Source of the DNA: Segatella copri
GTDB taxonomy: Bacteria; Bacteroidota; Bacteroidia; Bacteroidales; Bacteroidaceae
Direction: 5' to 3'
Length of the DNA stretch: 55,496 nucleotides
NCBI RefSeq assembly: GCF_009494395.1
Contig: NZ_VZCB01000035.1
Location: forward strand, 1-55,496
Shown here: positions 25,806 through 35,269 of the stretch, piece by piece
How positions within the stretch are numbered: the stretch's first letter is position 1
How the letters are laid out: each line of letters starts with the position of its first letter
Program-made: the position numbers and the translations under genes
The notes under the pieces: generated by a model
Seen by the model: the letters and a program-made list of their open reading frames with translations, nothing else
Databases searched by the model: none
Told to the model about the DNA's origin: nothing

Positions 25806-25843
25806 AGAAAAGCCCCGACTGTAATCACTACAGCCGAGGCCTA
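25806..25843 (-). terminator. Hairpin of the GCCCCGACTGTA family, copy 3
   Basis: Same sequence as copy 1 apart from one base in the right arm; lies 46 bases after the stop of the 25889-26593 gene. Confidence 0.75.
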
Positions 25844-25888
25844 ACCTTATTTATATTATAATCACAACGATTATCATTTTTTGCATTT

Positions 25889-26593
25889 CTATTTACTAAA
25901 GGCAACAGAACCACTATCTAAAAAAGTAACCTTAAAACCTTGATAAGCAGTGAATCCATTAATCTTAGTCTTATAGTCGGAGCCTACACTCACAACTTGG
26001 TAATCACCTTTTGGTATAAAATAATACCATTGCTGATAATAAGTGGCACTACCTGAAATCTTATACAAATTACCATCAGAAAGGCGCTTCAAAGAAACGA
26101 CACCATTTATATAATCTTTACTAGAGTCTACTATAATCTTTGAATAACCAAAAGGTATTGCCTGTTCATAATGCATTGGATAAGGTCCATACGTTTTTAC
26201 TTGTTCTACAACAGGAGCATCAAACTTTGACTCCAAAGTAAAATATCCAACGGAAGGAACATCGAAAGAATCTCCATTTTTCAATTCTCCTTTTGCTGTA
26301 TTACAACGCTTAACATTACTCATTGATACCACAGTATACTTTCCATTCGGAATAAAATACATATAAGGAGCTCCATTAGATTCCTTGGCTACCAGCACAA
26401 AAGTTTCACCTGATGCATCCTTTATCACCATAGAAGGTATTGCAGCACATGAAGTTCCATTAACAAACACAACCTTTGTGCATCCTTCAGGAGTTGGAGT
26501 AGAAGTATCAGAGGCTAATATTCTCTGTAATTCACCAGCATTAACGGAAAGTAAATTGCATAACAAGAATAGAAATAAAAATATCTTCTTCAT
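25889..26593 (-). CDS. Exported protein of unknown function, last gene of the SusC/D locus
   Basis: 234 residues with a signal peptide (IFLFLFLLCNLLSVNA, cleavage about residue 19) and no lipobox. The rest is two similar halves of about 100 residues: each has (F/Y)FIPNGKYTVVS or YYFIPKGDYQVVS followed by a K.NG..F stretch. This suggests a duplicated beta-sandwich. It ends AYQGFKVTFLDSGSVAFSK. It follows the lipoprotein gene by 55 bases and is probably co-transcribed with susC-susD. I do not recognise a family; a role in binding or processing of the imported substrate would fit its place but is unproven. Confidence 0.65.
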   Translation of the reverse strand: MKKIFLFLFLLCNLLSVNAGELQRILASDTSTPTPEGCTKVVFVNGTSCAAIPSMVIKDASGETFVLVAKESNGAPYMYFIPNGKYTVVSMSNVKRCNTAKGELKNGDSFDVPSVGYFTLESKFDAPVVEQVKTYGPYPMHYEQAIPFGYSKIIVDSSKDYINGVVSLKRLSDGNLYKISGSATYYQQWYYFIPKGDYQVVSVGSDYKTKINGFTAYQGFKVTFLDSGSVAFSK

Positions 26594-26648
26594 AAAACCT
26601 TATATTTAAAGGTGTTGGAATTGGAAAACAACTCCAACACCCATATAA

Positions 26649-27497
26649 TTACTTATTAGGAATCTTCTTGAATGACAAGAACCAACCTTCAGTACCAGAT
26701 GATGACTGGGCTGCGAGGATAAGTTTATCTCCCGTTGCCTTGATAATCTGATACTTGTAACAACGTGCATTACCATCGTTTGGAAGTACACCCAGCAAAG
26801 GAACAGTACCAGAGAATGTCATAGTACCAATATCCCAACCTTGCTTAGAAGGTTCATCGTTAACGGTTACAGTACCTGTTTCACCACGACTCGTCTTGAC
26901 ACCTTCGCTCAAGCTAAGAGAGAACCAAGCATCAGGTAAGCCATCACCTGCTAAGCCCTTACCACTGGCCTGACCTTCCAAATCGGCTCCAGCATTGAAG
27001 CCCCACCAAGAAGGACCCTGGTCGCTTCCCCAGCCACCATTGCCCCAGCACTTATCGGATGAATCATCCCAAGTCCATGTAGAGGTAAGATAATTACCAT
27101 TAGCATCCTTTCCAAATACTTGGTCAAAGATAGCAGGTAACTTAGTATAGTTATTAACTGTTACGCCTTTACTTGAAGACTTCACTATAGAACCATCTGG
27201 GTTAATTGCCTCAACATAGTAATTTGCAGAAGTAACAGGAGGAACCACCTGAGTAGTCAAAGAACCAGTACCTTGAGCAACAAGACCATTATTGTCGGCA
27301 TTATAAATCTTCACATATCTTGCAGGAGAAATATTGAAAGTAAGGTTATTATTACCTTCACTCTCCTGAGTTATAGTAAAGCCATTACTAAGTTCCTCTG
27401 CACTTATATTTGCACCAGGTCCATTATCTTCGCTTATTGGGTCACATGCAGTGAACAATAAAGCCAATAATGGTATCATAAACAATATCTTTTTCAT
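26649..27497 (-). CDS. Surface lipoprotein in the SusE/F position
   Basis: 282 residues. Lipobox LLFTAC (Cys18) followed by DPISEDNGPG, acidic residues of the kind seen in Bacteroidota surface lipoproteins. Then comes an Ig-like segment (about 25-115) and a C-terminal domain rich in tryptophan and glycine (WTWDDSSDKCWGNGGWGSDQ, PSWWGF), ending in EGWFLSFKKIPNK. Genes in this place after susD often encode glycan-binding SusE/F-type proteins, and exposed tryptophans would suit sugar binding. That function is inferred from position and composition, not from a recognised domain. Confidence 0.7.
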   Translation of the reverse strand: MKKILFMIPLLALLFTACDPISEDNGPGANISAEELSNGFTITQESEGNNNLTFNISPARYVKIYNADNNGLVAQGTGSLTTQVVPPVTSANYYVEAINPDGSIVKSSSKGVTVNNYTKLPAIFDQVFGKDANGNYLTSTWTWDDSSDKCWGNGGWGSDQGPSWWGFNAGADLEGQASGKGLAGDGLPDAWFSLSLSEGVKTSRGETGTVTVNDEPSKQGWDIGTMTFSGTVPLLGVLPNDGNARCYKYQIIKATGDKLILAAQSSSGTEGWFLSFKKIPNK

Positions 27498-27533
27498 AAT
27501 TCCATTGTCTTTAAAACATTAAACGAACAAATA

Positions 27534-29339
27534 TTACTCCTTCCAACCATTATACTCACCAGATGCATCAGTATAACCAGCATTCTGCTGAAGCATACCA
27601 TGATTCAAAATGATTTGGTTCTCTGGAATCTTAGCAAAGCCGGCAGTTGCATTATAACGAGTAGTATAGCCACCATTCTGAGCTACATTCTTCGATTCTG
27701 CACCTCCAGTATAAATTGGCTGATTCGTCTGCTTCTCAAGAGCTGCAGCTGCGATGTGCCAACGACGGATATCATTCCAACGGGTTCCCTCGAAAGCCAA
27801 CTCCCAACGACGTTCTTTCTGAAGATCAGCCAAAGAATAAGAAGTATAATAGTTTGCTACTCCTGTTGCACGCTTATGAACTTCATTCATACCAGCCACA
27901 TTTTCTTCCAGCTCCGACTGCATCAAAAGTACATCGGCATAACGAATCAATACCAGGTCATGGATGTTACCAGTCTGCATATAGTCATTATTCTGCCAAC
28001 CATCCAATCCATACATAGCCAACTCAAAGACCTCCATATAATCTTTCTTATAGGCAGAGCCCACAGGTGTCTTACAAGAGACTGGTCCTATCTTCATCTG
28101 ATAGTAATCAGTTTCCTGGATAAAATCAGCCCAACTTGCACCACCATGCTTATAAGCAGGCATATCGTTGACATTTTCTACAGATGCGTCCTCTCGAACA
28201 TCCTTATTCTCAGGGTTAGCCACCTTCCAGTCATTAACAAGATTAGGAGCTACAGGACCTGCGCCCCAACCCTGACCGAATGGGAATGTATCAGCATAAG
28301 GCTGGCCACCACGAACACCGAAGTGAAGAGCATAACCATTACAAGTTCCAATACCCCAACCTTTATTCCAGCTGGCAGTCTTGTTGAACTTAATAGCAAA
28401 CATAGACTCAGGATTAGCCTGATTATCATCCTCTGCCCACTTTAAGTTCTGTCCCTTTGTATAAGGGAAGTCCTCAACTGTATATTTATTGGTATAAGCC
28501 CATAACTCACGGAAGTCTGGAACCAAAGCATAACCAGCAGACTTGCCATTATTGACACAGTCATCAATCAAATCGCTAACCATCTTCTTTGTCAGAGTGG
28601 TACCATTAGGTAAAGCGACCTCTGTCATTGGAGAATAATTTGTACTGGTCAAATCCTTGATTTCTTCACCATTGCAATAGAAACCTGTATAGAACAACCA
28701 AGCACGACCCAACATAGCCTCTGCAGCATACTTGTCAACATGACCATTGGTCAAACGCTGAGCAGGCATTGTTGTTGATGCTTCATAAAGATCCTGAAGA
28801 ATCTGACCCCAAATCTCGGCTGCAGATGGAGGAGTTGTATTGTCTGGAGCCGTAGATGTAAGGTTCAATGGAACACGACCATACATAGATGCCAACTCAT
28901 AATAATAGAAGGCGCGCAAGAACTTAGCCTCACCCAAAGCCTGAGCTTTAGCCGTAGCCTCCATCTCCACATTTTCCAAAGCCTCAATCAAAGTATTGGC
29001 ACGGTTGATACCCTGATATCTAGCCTTCCAGAAGTTCTCGGTCATATTGATACCATAGTTGCAAAGCAAGTCACAAGCCTGCATCAACTTATCATTGAAA
29101 CCACCACCACCCAGCATATCATCACTGGCAAGAAGAGACCAATACAAGTATGATTCTTGTGGATTCTTGGATATCTCATTCAAATTCTGATATACACCAG
29201 CCAAAGTCTGGTTAATCTGCTCAGTAGTCTTAGGGAAGTTGGTTGTATCAGCCTCCTTCATGCTCACTGAGTCTAAGTCGCAAGACGACATGCTCAAGGC
29301 AACAATCGCCGCACTTATATATAATGATATTTTTTTCAT
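27534..29339 (-). CDS. SusD/RagB family nutrient-binding lipoprotein
   Basis: 601 residues from the ATG at 29339, which gives the lipoprotein signal ALSMSSC directly; an upstream ATG at 29372 would overlap susC. SusD-like features are the TPR-rich N-terminal half (QTLAGVYQNLNEISKN, RYQGINRANTLIEAL, AKFLRAFYYYELASMYG) and a C-terminal RADVLLMQSELEE..KERRWELAFEGTRWNDIRRW block. SusD sits on the outer surface as a lid over its SusC channel and captures glycan or peptide ligands. It starts 13 bases after the susC stop. The ligand cannot be told from sequence. Confidence 0.93.
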   Translation of the reverse strand: MKKISLYISAAIVALSMSSCDLDSVSMKEADTTNFPKTTEQINQTLAGVYQNLNEISKNPQESYLYWSLLASDDMLGGGGFNDKLMQACDLLCNYGINMTENFWKARYQGINRANTLIEALENVEMEATAKAQALGEAKFLRAFYYYELASMYGRVPLNLTSTAPDNTTPPSAAEIWGQILQDLYEASTTMPAQRLTNGHVDKYAAEAMLGRAWLFYTGFYCNGEEIKDLTSTNYSPMTEVALPNGTTLTKKMVSDLIDDCVNNGKSAGYALVPDFRELWAYTNKYTVEDFPYTKGQNLKWAEDDNQANPESMFAIKFNKTASWNKGWGIGTCNGYALHFGVRGGQPYADTFPFGQGWGAGPVAPNLVNDWKVANPENKDVREDASVENVNDMPAYKHGGASWADFIQETDYYQMKIGPVSCKTPVGSAYKKDYMEVFELAMYGLDGWQNNDYMQTGNIHDLVLIRYADVLLMQSELEENVAGMNEVHKRATGVANYYTSYSLADLQKERRWELAFEGTRWNDIRRWHIAAAALEKQTNQPIYTGGAESKNVAQNGGYTTRYNATAGFAKIPENQIILNHGMLQQNAGYTDASGEYNGWKE

Positions 29340-29352
29340 TGCAATTTCGCTT

Positions 29353-32300
29353 TTAGAATTTAACATTAACACCCACCATATAAGTACGTGGCTGTGGATA
29401 GTTACCTACATCTACACCAGTAACCCATGCCTCATTACCATTAAGGGACATACCATTTTCTGGATCCATACCCTTATAACCTGTTATTGTAAAGAGGTTC
29501 TGAGCAGTGAAGTAGAGACGAAGCTGCTGGAATGGACAATTCTTCCAGATATTCTTGAAGTCATAACCGACTGTCAGGTTCTGCAAACGGAAGTAACTTG
29601 CATTCTCAACATAAATATCAGAAATCTGCTGCCAGTTTACACCCGTATTACCTGGGGCAAGAAGTGGATACTTATTAGAAGTACCTTCACCATGCCAGTA
29701 GTCATAAACCTCTGTGGTATAGTTTTCGTACTGACCATCGGTAAACTTACGCCAAGAACGAGCTACCTGCTGACCAAAAGCGCCATAAGTAGTAGCACTC
29801 AAGTCGAAGCCCTTATAGCCGATATTGAAAGAGAAGCCCATTGTGACATCAGGATGAGGATCGCCAATATCGGTCTTATCATCTGCATTGACAACACCAT
29901 CACCATTGACATCAACAAACTTCAAGTCACCAGGCTTGATACCTGTACCCTGAAGAGAGTTAGCGGCATTGCCCTTGCAGTTCTTGTCAAGGTAAGCCTG
30001 AACGTCTGCCCCATTCTGCATAACACCTTCTGTCTTGTAACCATAGAAACATCCAATAGCATGTCCCTTCCACATACGAGCCATATTACCAGTATTCTGA
30101 GCCAAGAGATCCTTACCACCCTCAATGAAGTCGGCATCACCCTTAATCTCTGTCACCTCATTCTTATTGATAGCCATATTCCAGTTCAAGCCATAAGTGA
30201 AGTCCTTACCCACTTTATCATTCCAATTAAGTGCAAGCTCCACACCCTTGTTCTCTACAGTACCTCCGTTTACCCACTGAGTACTGAAACCAGAAACAGC
30301 ATTAGCCTGGACATTAATCAAGAGGTCTTTGGTCTTCTTACTATACCAGTCTGCAGTAAAGCCCAAGCGACCATGCAAGAAACGGGTATCGATACCAATG
30401 TTCAACTGCTCTGAAGTCTCCCAAGACAAATCTGGGTTTGAAAGGCGGTTTGGATAAGCACCTGTAGTATTGCTTGTCTTGTCGTTGAAAGGATAAACAC
30501 CATACTCACCAAACTCAAAACCAGCACGCCACTGGCTACTTGGCAAATTACAGTTACCATTCTGTCCCCAACCTGCACGAAGTTTCAAGAAGTCCAACCA
30601 AGAGGCAGTACTTTCCATAAACTTTTCATTAGAGATTACCCAACCAGCAGATACAGAAGGGAAGTAGCCCCAACGCTTATCTGGAGAGAAGTTAGAAGAA
30701 CCATCAGCACGGATAATTGCAGTCAACATATACTTCTCATCAAAGTCGTAGTTTACACGAGCAAAGTAAGACAACTTGCTCTCATAACCAGCAGGTTCTC
30801 CTGTAACGACAGATGCCACTGCATTGCCATCAGCCAAGCTAGGATAAGCATGTGCAAAATCCTTAAAGATAGAACCATTAACTGTCGCATTAACAGACTC
30901 TCCATAGTCTGGTCTAGACTTGTAATACTCCATACCTACCAAAGTATCGAAGTGGTGTAACTTGGCTATATTGAACTTATAATTCAATGTGTTAGTCAAC
31001 GTCCAATTCCATCCCAAGCCAACATTGTTAGACAACTGATCCTTATCACGGCTAGCCCCCTGGTCATTCAAACGATATTCAGCCAAATAGCATCTCCATG
31101 AATTAGACCACTGCTTATAAGCAATCTGGCCACGATAGGTCAGACCTTCAATAGGTGAAATCTCTGTATAACCTACAGCATTCAAGTTAAAAGACTTGCC
31201 CTTATTTGCACCAGACTGGTTATTAACCATTGAAGCAATAGGGTTGCTTGTATATGAATTGAAAGCAAACCAACCGGCAGAACCAGAGTTCTTCAAATCG
31301 TCATACATAAAATAATTACCATCCTTGTTATAAATAGGTACACAAGGATTAGCGCGAAGCATGTCAGAGAGAACATTTGAATATTGGTTACCAATCTGAA
31401 CACCCTGATTCTGCTTGTGCTGATAGTAAACATTCTCACCGATCTTAATTACATCACGCTTACCTACACGGTAAACAACATGCTCAGAGTTCAAGCGGAA
31501 AGTGAAACGGCGGAAATCAGACTTAACGACATTGCCGAGAACACCATCCTGATACTGATAACCTACACCCATAGAGAATTTAGACAAGTCGTTACCACCT
31601 GTCACATTCAAAGAATGGTTGGTTACGATGGCATTCTTATTGCGAATTGCATCAATCCAATCTGTACCTGCATTAGAACCATCCTGGTATGCATTCAACA
31701 AATCTGCATCAATATACTTAGACCAATCATAAGCAGAGCCACCATTATTGTAAGATACCTGGTCTTGAACAGCCATATACTGCTTTGCTGTCAACAACTG
31801 AGGCTTCTTATACATATTCTGCCAACCCACGTTAGCATCATAAGTAACCTGAACCTTGCCCATCTTACCTTGTTTGGTAGTTACAAGGATTACACCATTG
31901 GCTGCGGCAGAACCGTAGATGGCACAAGATGCGGCATCCTTCAATACGTCGATACGCTCGATGTCGGCAGGGTTCAAAGCATTGATGTCACCACCAGAAA
32001 CTCCATCAATTACATAAAGAGGAGCGGTAGAGCTGTTGGTACCGGCACCACGGATTGAAATCTTAAAGCCATCACCAGGCTGACCGGAAGCCGCCTGAAT
32101 GTTAACACCAGGAGTCTGGCTCTGCAAGGCACCCAACACCTGAGTGGTATTCATCTTCTGAATATCATCACCCTTCACCTCAATGGTAGAACCGGTAACG
32201 AGCTTCTTCTTCTGCACACCATAACCTACGACAACAACTTCATCGAGAGTCTTGTCGTCAGTCTTCATTGTGATTTTGTAACTAGACTGGTTACCTACAG

Positions 32301-32601
32301 CAATTTCCTGCTTCTGATAACCAATATAGGTAACTACAATAGTAGCGCCCGGCTTCACATTCAATGTAAAGTTACCATCCAAGTCGGTAACTGCACCATT
32401 GCTAGGATTGCCCTTTTCTACTACACTTGCACCGATGATAGGACCTTCTGCGTCACTTACATTACCGGTAACCTTCTTAGACTGCTGTACTGAGTTAACA
32501 GCAAAATTTGGAGATGTTGCCAAAGCTTCAGTTGTGTAACTCAAGCCTAAGGATGCCAACGCTCCAACAAGCAGCACTGATTTTCTTAAGTTTAGATTCA
32601 T
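29353..32601 (-). CDS. SusC/RagA family TonB-linked outer-membrane transporter
   Basis: 1082 residues. Signal peptide (about 1-28, ending EALA), a carboxypeptidase-regulatory-like domain (about 44-112: VTGNVSDAEGPIIGASV, GAVTDLDGNFTLNV, IVVTYIGYQKQEI), a TonB box (EVVVVGYG at 121-128), the plug with GVNIQAASGQPGDGFKISIRG, PLYVIDGV and ERIDVLKDAASCAIYGSAAA, and a long beta-barrel ending in YMVGVNVKF. It imports a ligand captured by the SusD partner, using TonB energy. First gene of the four-gene locus, behind a leader of about 240 bases. No glycosidase, protease or SusR-type regulator is in view. Confidence 0.95.
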   Translation of the reverse strand: MNLNLRKSVLLVGALASLGLSYTTEALATSPNFAVNSVQQSKKVTGNVSDAEGPIIGASVVEKGNPSNGAVTDLDGNFTLNVKPGATIVVTYIGYQKQEIAVGNQSSYKITMKTDDKTLDEVVVVGYGVQKKKLVTGSTIEVKGDDIQKMNTTQVLGALQSQTPGVNIQAASGQPGDGFKISIRGAGTNSSTAPLYVIDGVSGGDINALNPADIERIDVLKDAASCAIYGSAAANGVILVTTKQGKMGKVQVTYDANVGWQNMYKKPQLLTAKQYMAVQDQVSYNNGGSAYDWSKYIDADLLNAYQDGSNAGTDWIDAIRNKNAIVTNHSLNVTGGNDLSKFSMGVGYQYQDGVLGNVVKSDFRRFTFRLNSEHVVYRVGKRDVIKIGENVYYQHKQNQGVQIGNQYSNVLSDMLRANPCVPIYNKDGNYFMYDDLKNSGSAGWFAFNSYTSNPIASMVNNQSGANKGKSFNLNAVGYTEISPIEGLTYRGQIAYKQWSNSWRCYLAEYRLNDQGASRDKDQLSNNVGLGWNWTLTNTLNYKFNIAKLHHFDTLVGMEYYKSRPDYGESVNATVNGSIFKDFAHAYPSLADGNAVASVVTGEPAGYESKLSYFARVNYDFDEKYMLTAIIRADGSSNFSPDKRWGYFPSVSAGWVISNEKFMESTASWLDFLKLRAGWGQNGNCNLPSSQWRAGFEFGEYGVYPFNDKTSNTTGAYPNRLSNPDLSWETSEQLNIGIDTRFLHGRLGFTADWYSKKTKDLLINVQANAVSGFSTQWVNGGTVENKGVELALNWNDKVGKDFTYGLNWNMAINKNEVTEIKGDADFIEGGKDLLAQNTGNMARMWKGHAIGCFYGYKTEGVMQNGADVQAYLDKNCKGNAANSLQGTGIKPGDLKFVDVNGDGVVNADDKTDIGDPHPDVTMGFSFNIGYKGFDLSATTYGAFGQQVARSWRKFTDGQYENYTTEVYDYWHGEGTSNKYPLLAPGNTGVNWQQISDIYVENASYFRLQNLTVGYDFKNIWKNCPFQQLRLYFTAQNLFTITGYKGMDPENGMSLNGNEAWVTGVDVGNYPQPRTYMVGVNVKF

Positions 32602-32841
32602 ATCTTATTGTACTTTCTAGGTTTAATAGAATTAAATCTTTGTGATTGACTAGTAAATAGCCACTCTCTATGCTTCCTTACAACTACCAGCTGCAGGGAA
32701 ACGATTTTTAACTTTCAAGTTGAATTCATGTTCATAGGTCAAAATATTTTTATTTGTTAGTTTTGTTATTTTAGCTCTTTGTTTGTGACACATTGTAAGT
32801 AGATATCATTCAGTGGTAACAGTTGCAATCGTATCACGGCT

Positions 32842-32850
32842 GCAAATGTA
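32842..32850 (-). promoter_or_regulatory. -7 element of the susC operon
   Basis: TACATTTGC on the minus strand; the resulting leader of about 240 bases is long enough for control at the RNA level. Confidence 0.55.
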
Positions 32851-32932
32851 CAACTCTTTTTTGAAAAAAGCTGATACTATTTTGCTCAATTTATGTATTT
32901 TTCGTTACTAAGGTTATTTTTTTTAAGAAATG

Positions 32933-32974
32933 ACGATAAACACGAAAGGTTTGTTAACCTTCAGTGTTTATCGT
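32933..32974. terminator. Long two-part hairpin between susC and the acyltransferase gene
   Basis: An 11-bp outer stem (ACGATAAACAC/GTGTTTATCGT), a 2-base internal mismatch and an inner 6-bp stem (AAGGTT/AACCTT) with loop TGTT. It lies 80 bases past the acyltransferase stop. No clear T run follows on either strand, so it may be a terminator of another type or a binding site. Confidence 0.55.
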
Positions 32975-33053
32975 ACACTTAACATTTTAGCAGTTTTTGT
33001 GGTACATTTTCGCATAAAGAGCAAAAAAGTATCACCCTATTTGATTCTTCTCG

Positions 33054-34202
33054 TTACTTTGTAGCAAGAAAATTGCGAACCGGGTTGGCATACATCGTTA
33101 AAATCTTCTCTTTCAAGAAGGCTTCATCCTTGTTTGGAAGCTGAATCTTCGCCAACTGTCCTACGATATATTTCTCGAATCGTGCCTTGTCTTCTGCAGT
33201 ATATTCCGCTACATGTGCCTCGGTATTCTCCAAAAGATCAAGTGCCACATAATTGCCTGGATAGAGGCGATAGTTACTATGAACCTCATGGTCGATATGC
33301 GAAGCGATGGTAGTGAAGAGTTCCTGCTTCGGCATCTCCGGGTCGAGGGAATCAAGATATTCGTCTAGGCATGGGGCTGCATGATAATGTACATGTCCCT
33401 TATAACCGAAGATACCGGTCTGCATGCTTACGAGATCATCCATAGGTCCCTTCTTCCAGCCTTCCACATCACGCTTGAGCTGATACTCCTGAGCTTTGAG
33501 AAAATCGCAAGGATCATACTCATAGCTGATAGACAGCGGAACGAGATGAAGCTGCTTCAGGCGGTCGATAACGCTGCCTTCTCCGCCCATCGCCATCATC
33601 TGCAGGATGCTCTTCTGTGTGCGGTCGTCGCTATCCTTGGCTCTACCCTCTCGCTGGGCAATCCAGATATTCTCGTTCTTCTCCTTGATGGCGAAGTGCA
33701 TATAGTCGGAAAGACGCTTGCTCGACATCAGCATCTGGCGCATGCTCAAGGCACGTTCCACGATAAAAGCCTTGTTGACACGTACCAGGTCCTTGACCCA
33801 AGGAAGAGACAGGAGATTATCTCCGATGGCTATCTCGCAGGTGGTCTTGAAGCCATTGTCGATAAGCATTACATCGAGGATGGCTGAATCGAGCACGATG
33901 TCGCGGTGGTTGCTGATGAAAGAATAGTTGCGGGTATTATCGATGGCAGCGCAATCCATCTCACAACCCGTCGCTGCCTTCTTCAGGATGCCCTGAACAA
34001 AATCGTAGGCAAAAGCTTTCTGGAACTCCAGATTGGTCTTGCAGGCCTTCAACTTCTGGGCAATCGTCTCGAAAGGAACTTGTGGATAGAGATAAGCAAG
34101 TACTTGCTTGAACTGATCGTTTGAAAGCAAACGGTCGAACACCTCAGGAAGGTCTTCCGGTTCCCAAGGTCGAATGGTATCAAATTCTTGAGGGATCTTC
34201 AT
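33054..34202 (-). CDS. Glycerol-3-phosphate/lysophosphatidate-type acyltransferase
   Basis: 382 residues. PlsC-like motifs: NHRDIVLDSA (98-107) and REGRAKDSDD (184-193, acyl-acceptor binding). The catalytic pair is H99 and D105, one residue wider than the classical H-x4-D, although D101 could be the partner in an HRD variant. Family members acylate glycerol phosphates or lipid headgroups at the inner membrane; no long membrane segment is visible. It ends the operon PASTA protein-rluD-ddl-acyltransferase, an order I recall from other Bacteroidales. The exact acceptor is not determined. Confidence 0.8.
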   Translation of the reverse strand: MKIPQEFDTIRPWEPEDLPEVFDRLLSNDQFKQVLAYLYPQVPFETIAQKLKACKTNLEFQKAFAYDFVQGILKKAATGCEMDCAAIDNTRNYSFISNHRDIVLDSAILDVMLIDNGFKTTCEIAIGDNLLSLPWVKDLVRVNKAFIVERALSMRQMLMSSKRLSDYMHFAIKEKNENIWIAQREGRAKDSDDRTQKSILQMMAMGGEGSVIDRLKQLHLVPLSISYEYDPCDFLKAQEYQLKRDVEGWKKGPMDDLVSMQTGIFGYKGHVHYHAAPCLDEYLDSLDPEMPKQELFTTIASHIDHEVHSNYRLYPGNYVALDLLENTEAHVAEYTAEDKARFEKYIVGQLAKIQLPNKDEAFLKEKILTMYANPVRNFLATK

Positions 34203-34268
34203 AATATATACCTTATTATATATATGGCTCTGCGAGAATGTCGCAGAACCACATATGATGTTTGATGT

Positions 34269-35264
34269 TTAGAACTGATTCTCCACAATGTCGCTGAGCA
34301 CATCCTTAATGTCAAGGCCTGCAGCGCGCACCTGCTGAGGAATGAAGCTGGTAACGGTCATTCCTGGAGTGGTATTGATCTCCAGCATATTCACCTTGTC
34401 CTTACCGTCCTTATCCTTAGAGATGATGTAGTCGATACGGATGATACCGTTGGCATGGAGGATATCGTAGATGCGGGATGTGGTCTTTGCCACCTCTTTA
34501 GCAGTCTCAGGAGAGAGACGGGCTGGAGTGATTTCCTGTACCTGACCGTTATACTTGGCATCGTAATCGAAGAACTCATTGCTGGTTACCACCTCGGTAG
34601 CTGGCAAGACAACGGTCTTCTCTGCTGTCTTGTAAATACCCTGGGAAATCTCGGTACCATCGAGGAAGCCTTCAATCATTACCTCGTTGCTCTCCATGAA
34701 TGCCACACGGAGGGCTGGAGCCAACTGGTCGGCATTCTTCACCTTGCTCACACCGAAGCTACTGCCGTCAGCAGCTGGTTTTACGAAGCAAGGCATACCG
34801 ATGCGCTCGGCAATCTCGTCCTCATCATACTGATCACCACGACGGAGCAAGATACTGTCTGCCACGTTCACGCCGAAACCGCGCAGGTAATTGTTGAGCA
34901 CATACTTGTCGAAGGTCATTGCCTCTACCAGCACACCACTTGTAGAGTATGGCAGGTGGATAAGGTCGAAGTATCCCTGCATCACACCATTCTCACCAGG
35001 CTGTCCATGGATGGTAATATAAGCATAATCGAAGTATACATGCTTGCCATCCTTTACGAAAGAAAAGTCGTTCTTGTCGATTTCGGCTGTCTCGCCATTA
35101 TCGAAAGCCACGTGCCAGTCGGTACCCTTTACATCGACCAGGTAAATATTGTAACGCTCTTTGTCGAAGAATGAGTACAACCCCTGACCTGAGCGCAATG
35201 AAACGTCGTGCTCAGAAGAATCACCACCGCATACGATGGCTATCGTTCTCTTGCTATTTTCCAT
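34269..35264 (-). CDS. ddl: D-alanine--D-alanine ligase
   Basis: 331 residues from the ATG at 35264 (MENSKRTIAIV), five bases after the rluD stop; the longer frame from 35321 overlaps rluD. Ddl joins two D-alanines with ATP for the peptidoglycan stem peptide. ATP-grasp features: GGDSSEHDVSLRSG (11-24), CFVKPAADGSSFGVSKV, EGFLDGTEISQGIY, and the C-terminal INTTPGMT. Part of the cell-envelope operon; cytoplasmic. Confidence 0.96.
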   Translation of the reverse strand: MENSKRTIAIVCGGDSSEHDVSLRSGQGLYSFFDKERYNIYLVDVKGTDWHVAFDNGETAEIDKNDFSFVKDGKHVYFDYAYITIHGQPGENGVMQGYFDLIHLPYSTSGVLVEAMTFDKYVLNNYLRGFGVNVADSILLRRGDQYDEDEIAERIGMPCFVKPAADGSSFGVSKVKNADQLAPALRVAFMESNEVMIEGFLDGTEISQGIYKTAEKTVVLPATEVVTSNEFFDYDAKYNGQVQEITPARLSPETAKEVAKTTSRIYDILHANGIIRIDYIISKDKDGKDKVNMLEINTTPGMTVTSFIPQQVRAAGLDIKDVLSDIVENQF

Positions 35265-35269
35265 AATTA

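Larger units (their letters stand above)
32602..33053. other. 452-base gap: susC leader and a long hairpin
   Basis: Holds the susC promoter and leader (32602-32850) and the hairpin at 32933-32974. I see no gene. Confidence 0.6.

Noticed and set aside
29239..30414. Plus-strand open frame of 391 codons opposite the SusC/SusD junction
   Set aside because: Antisense to two well-supported genes.
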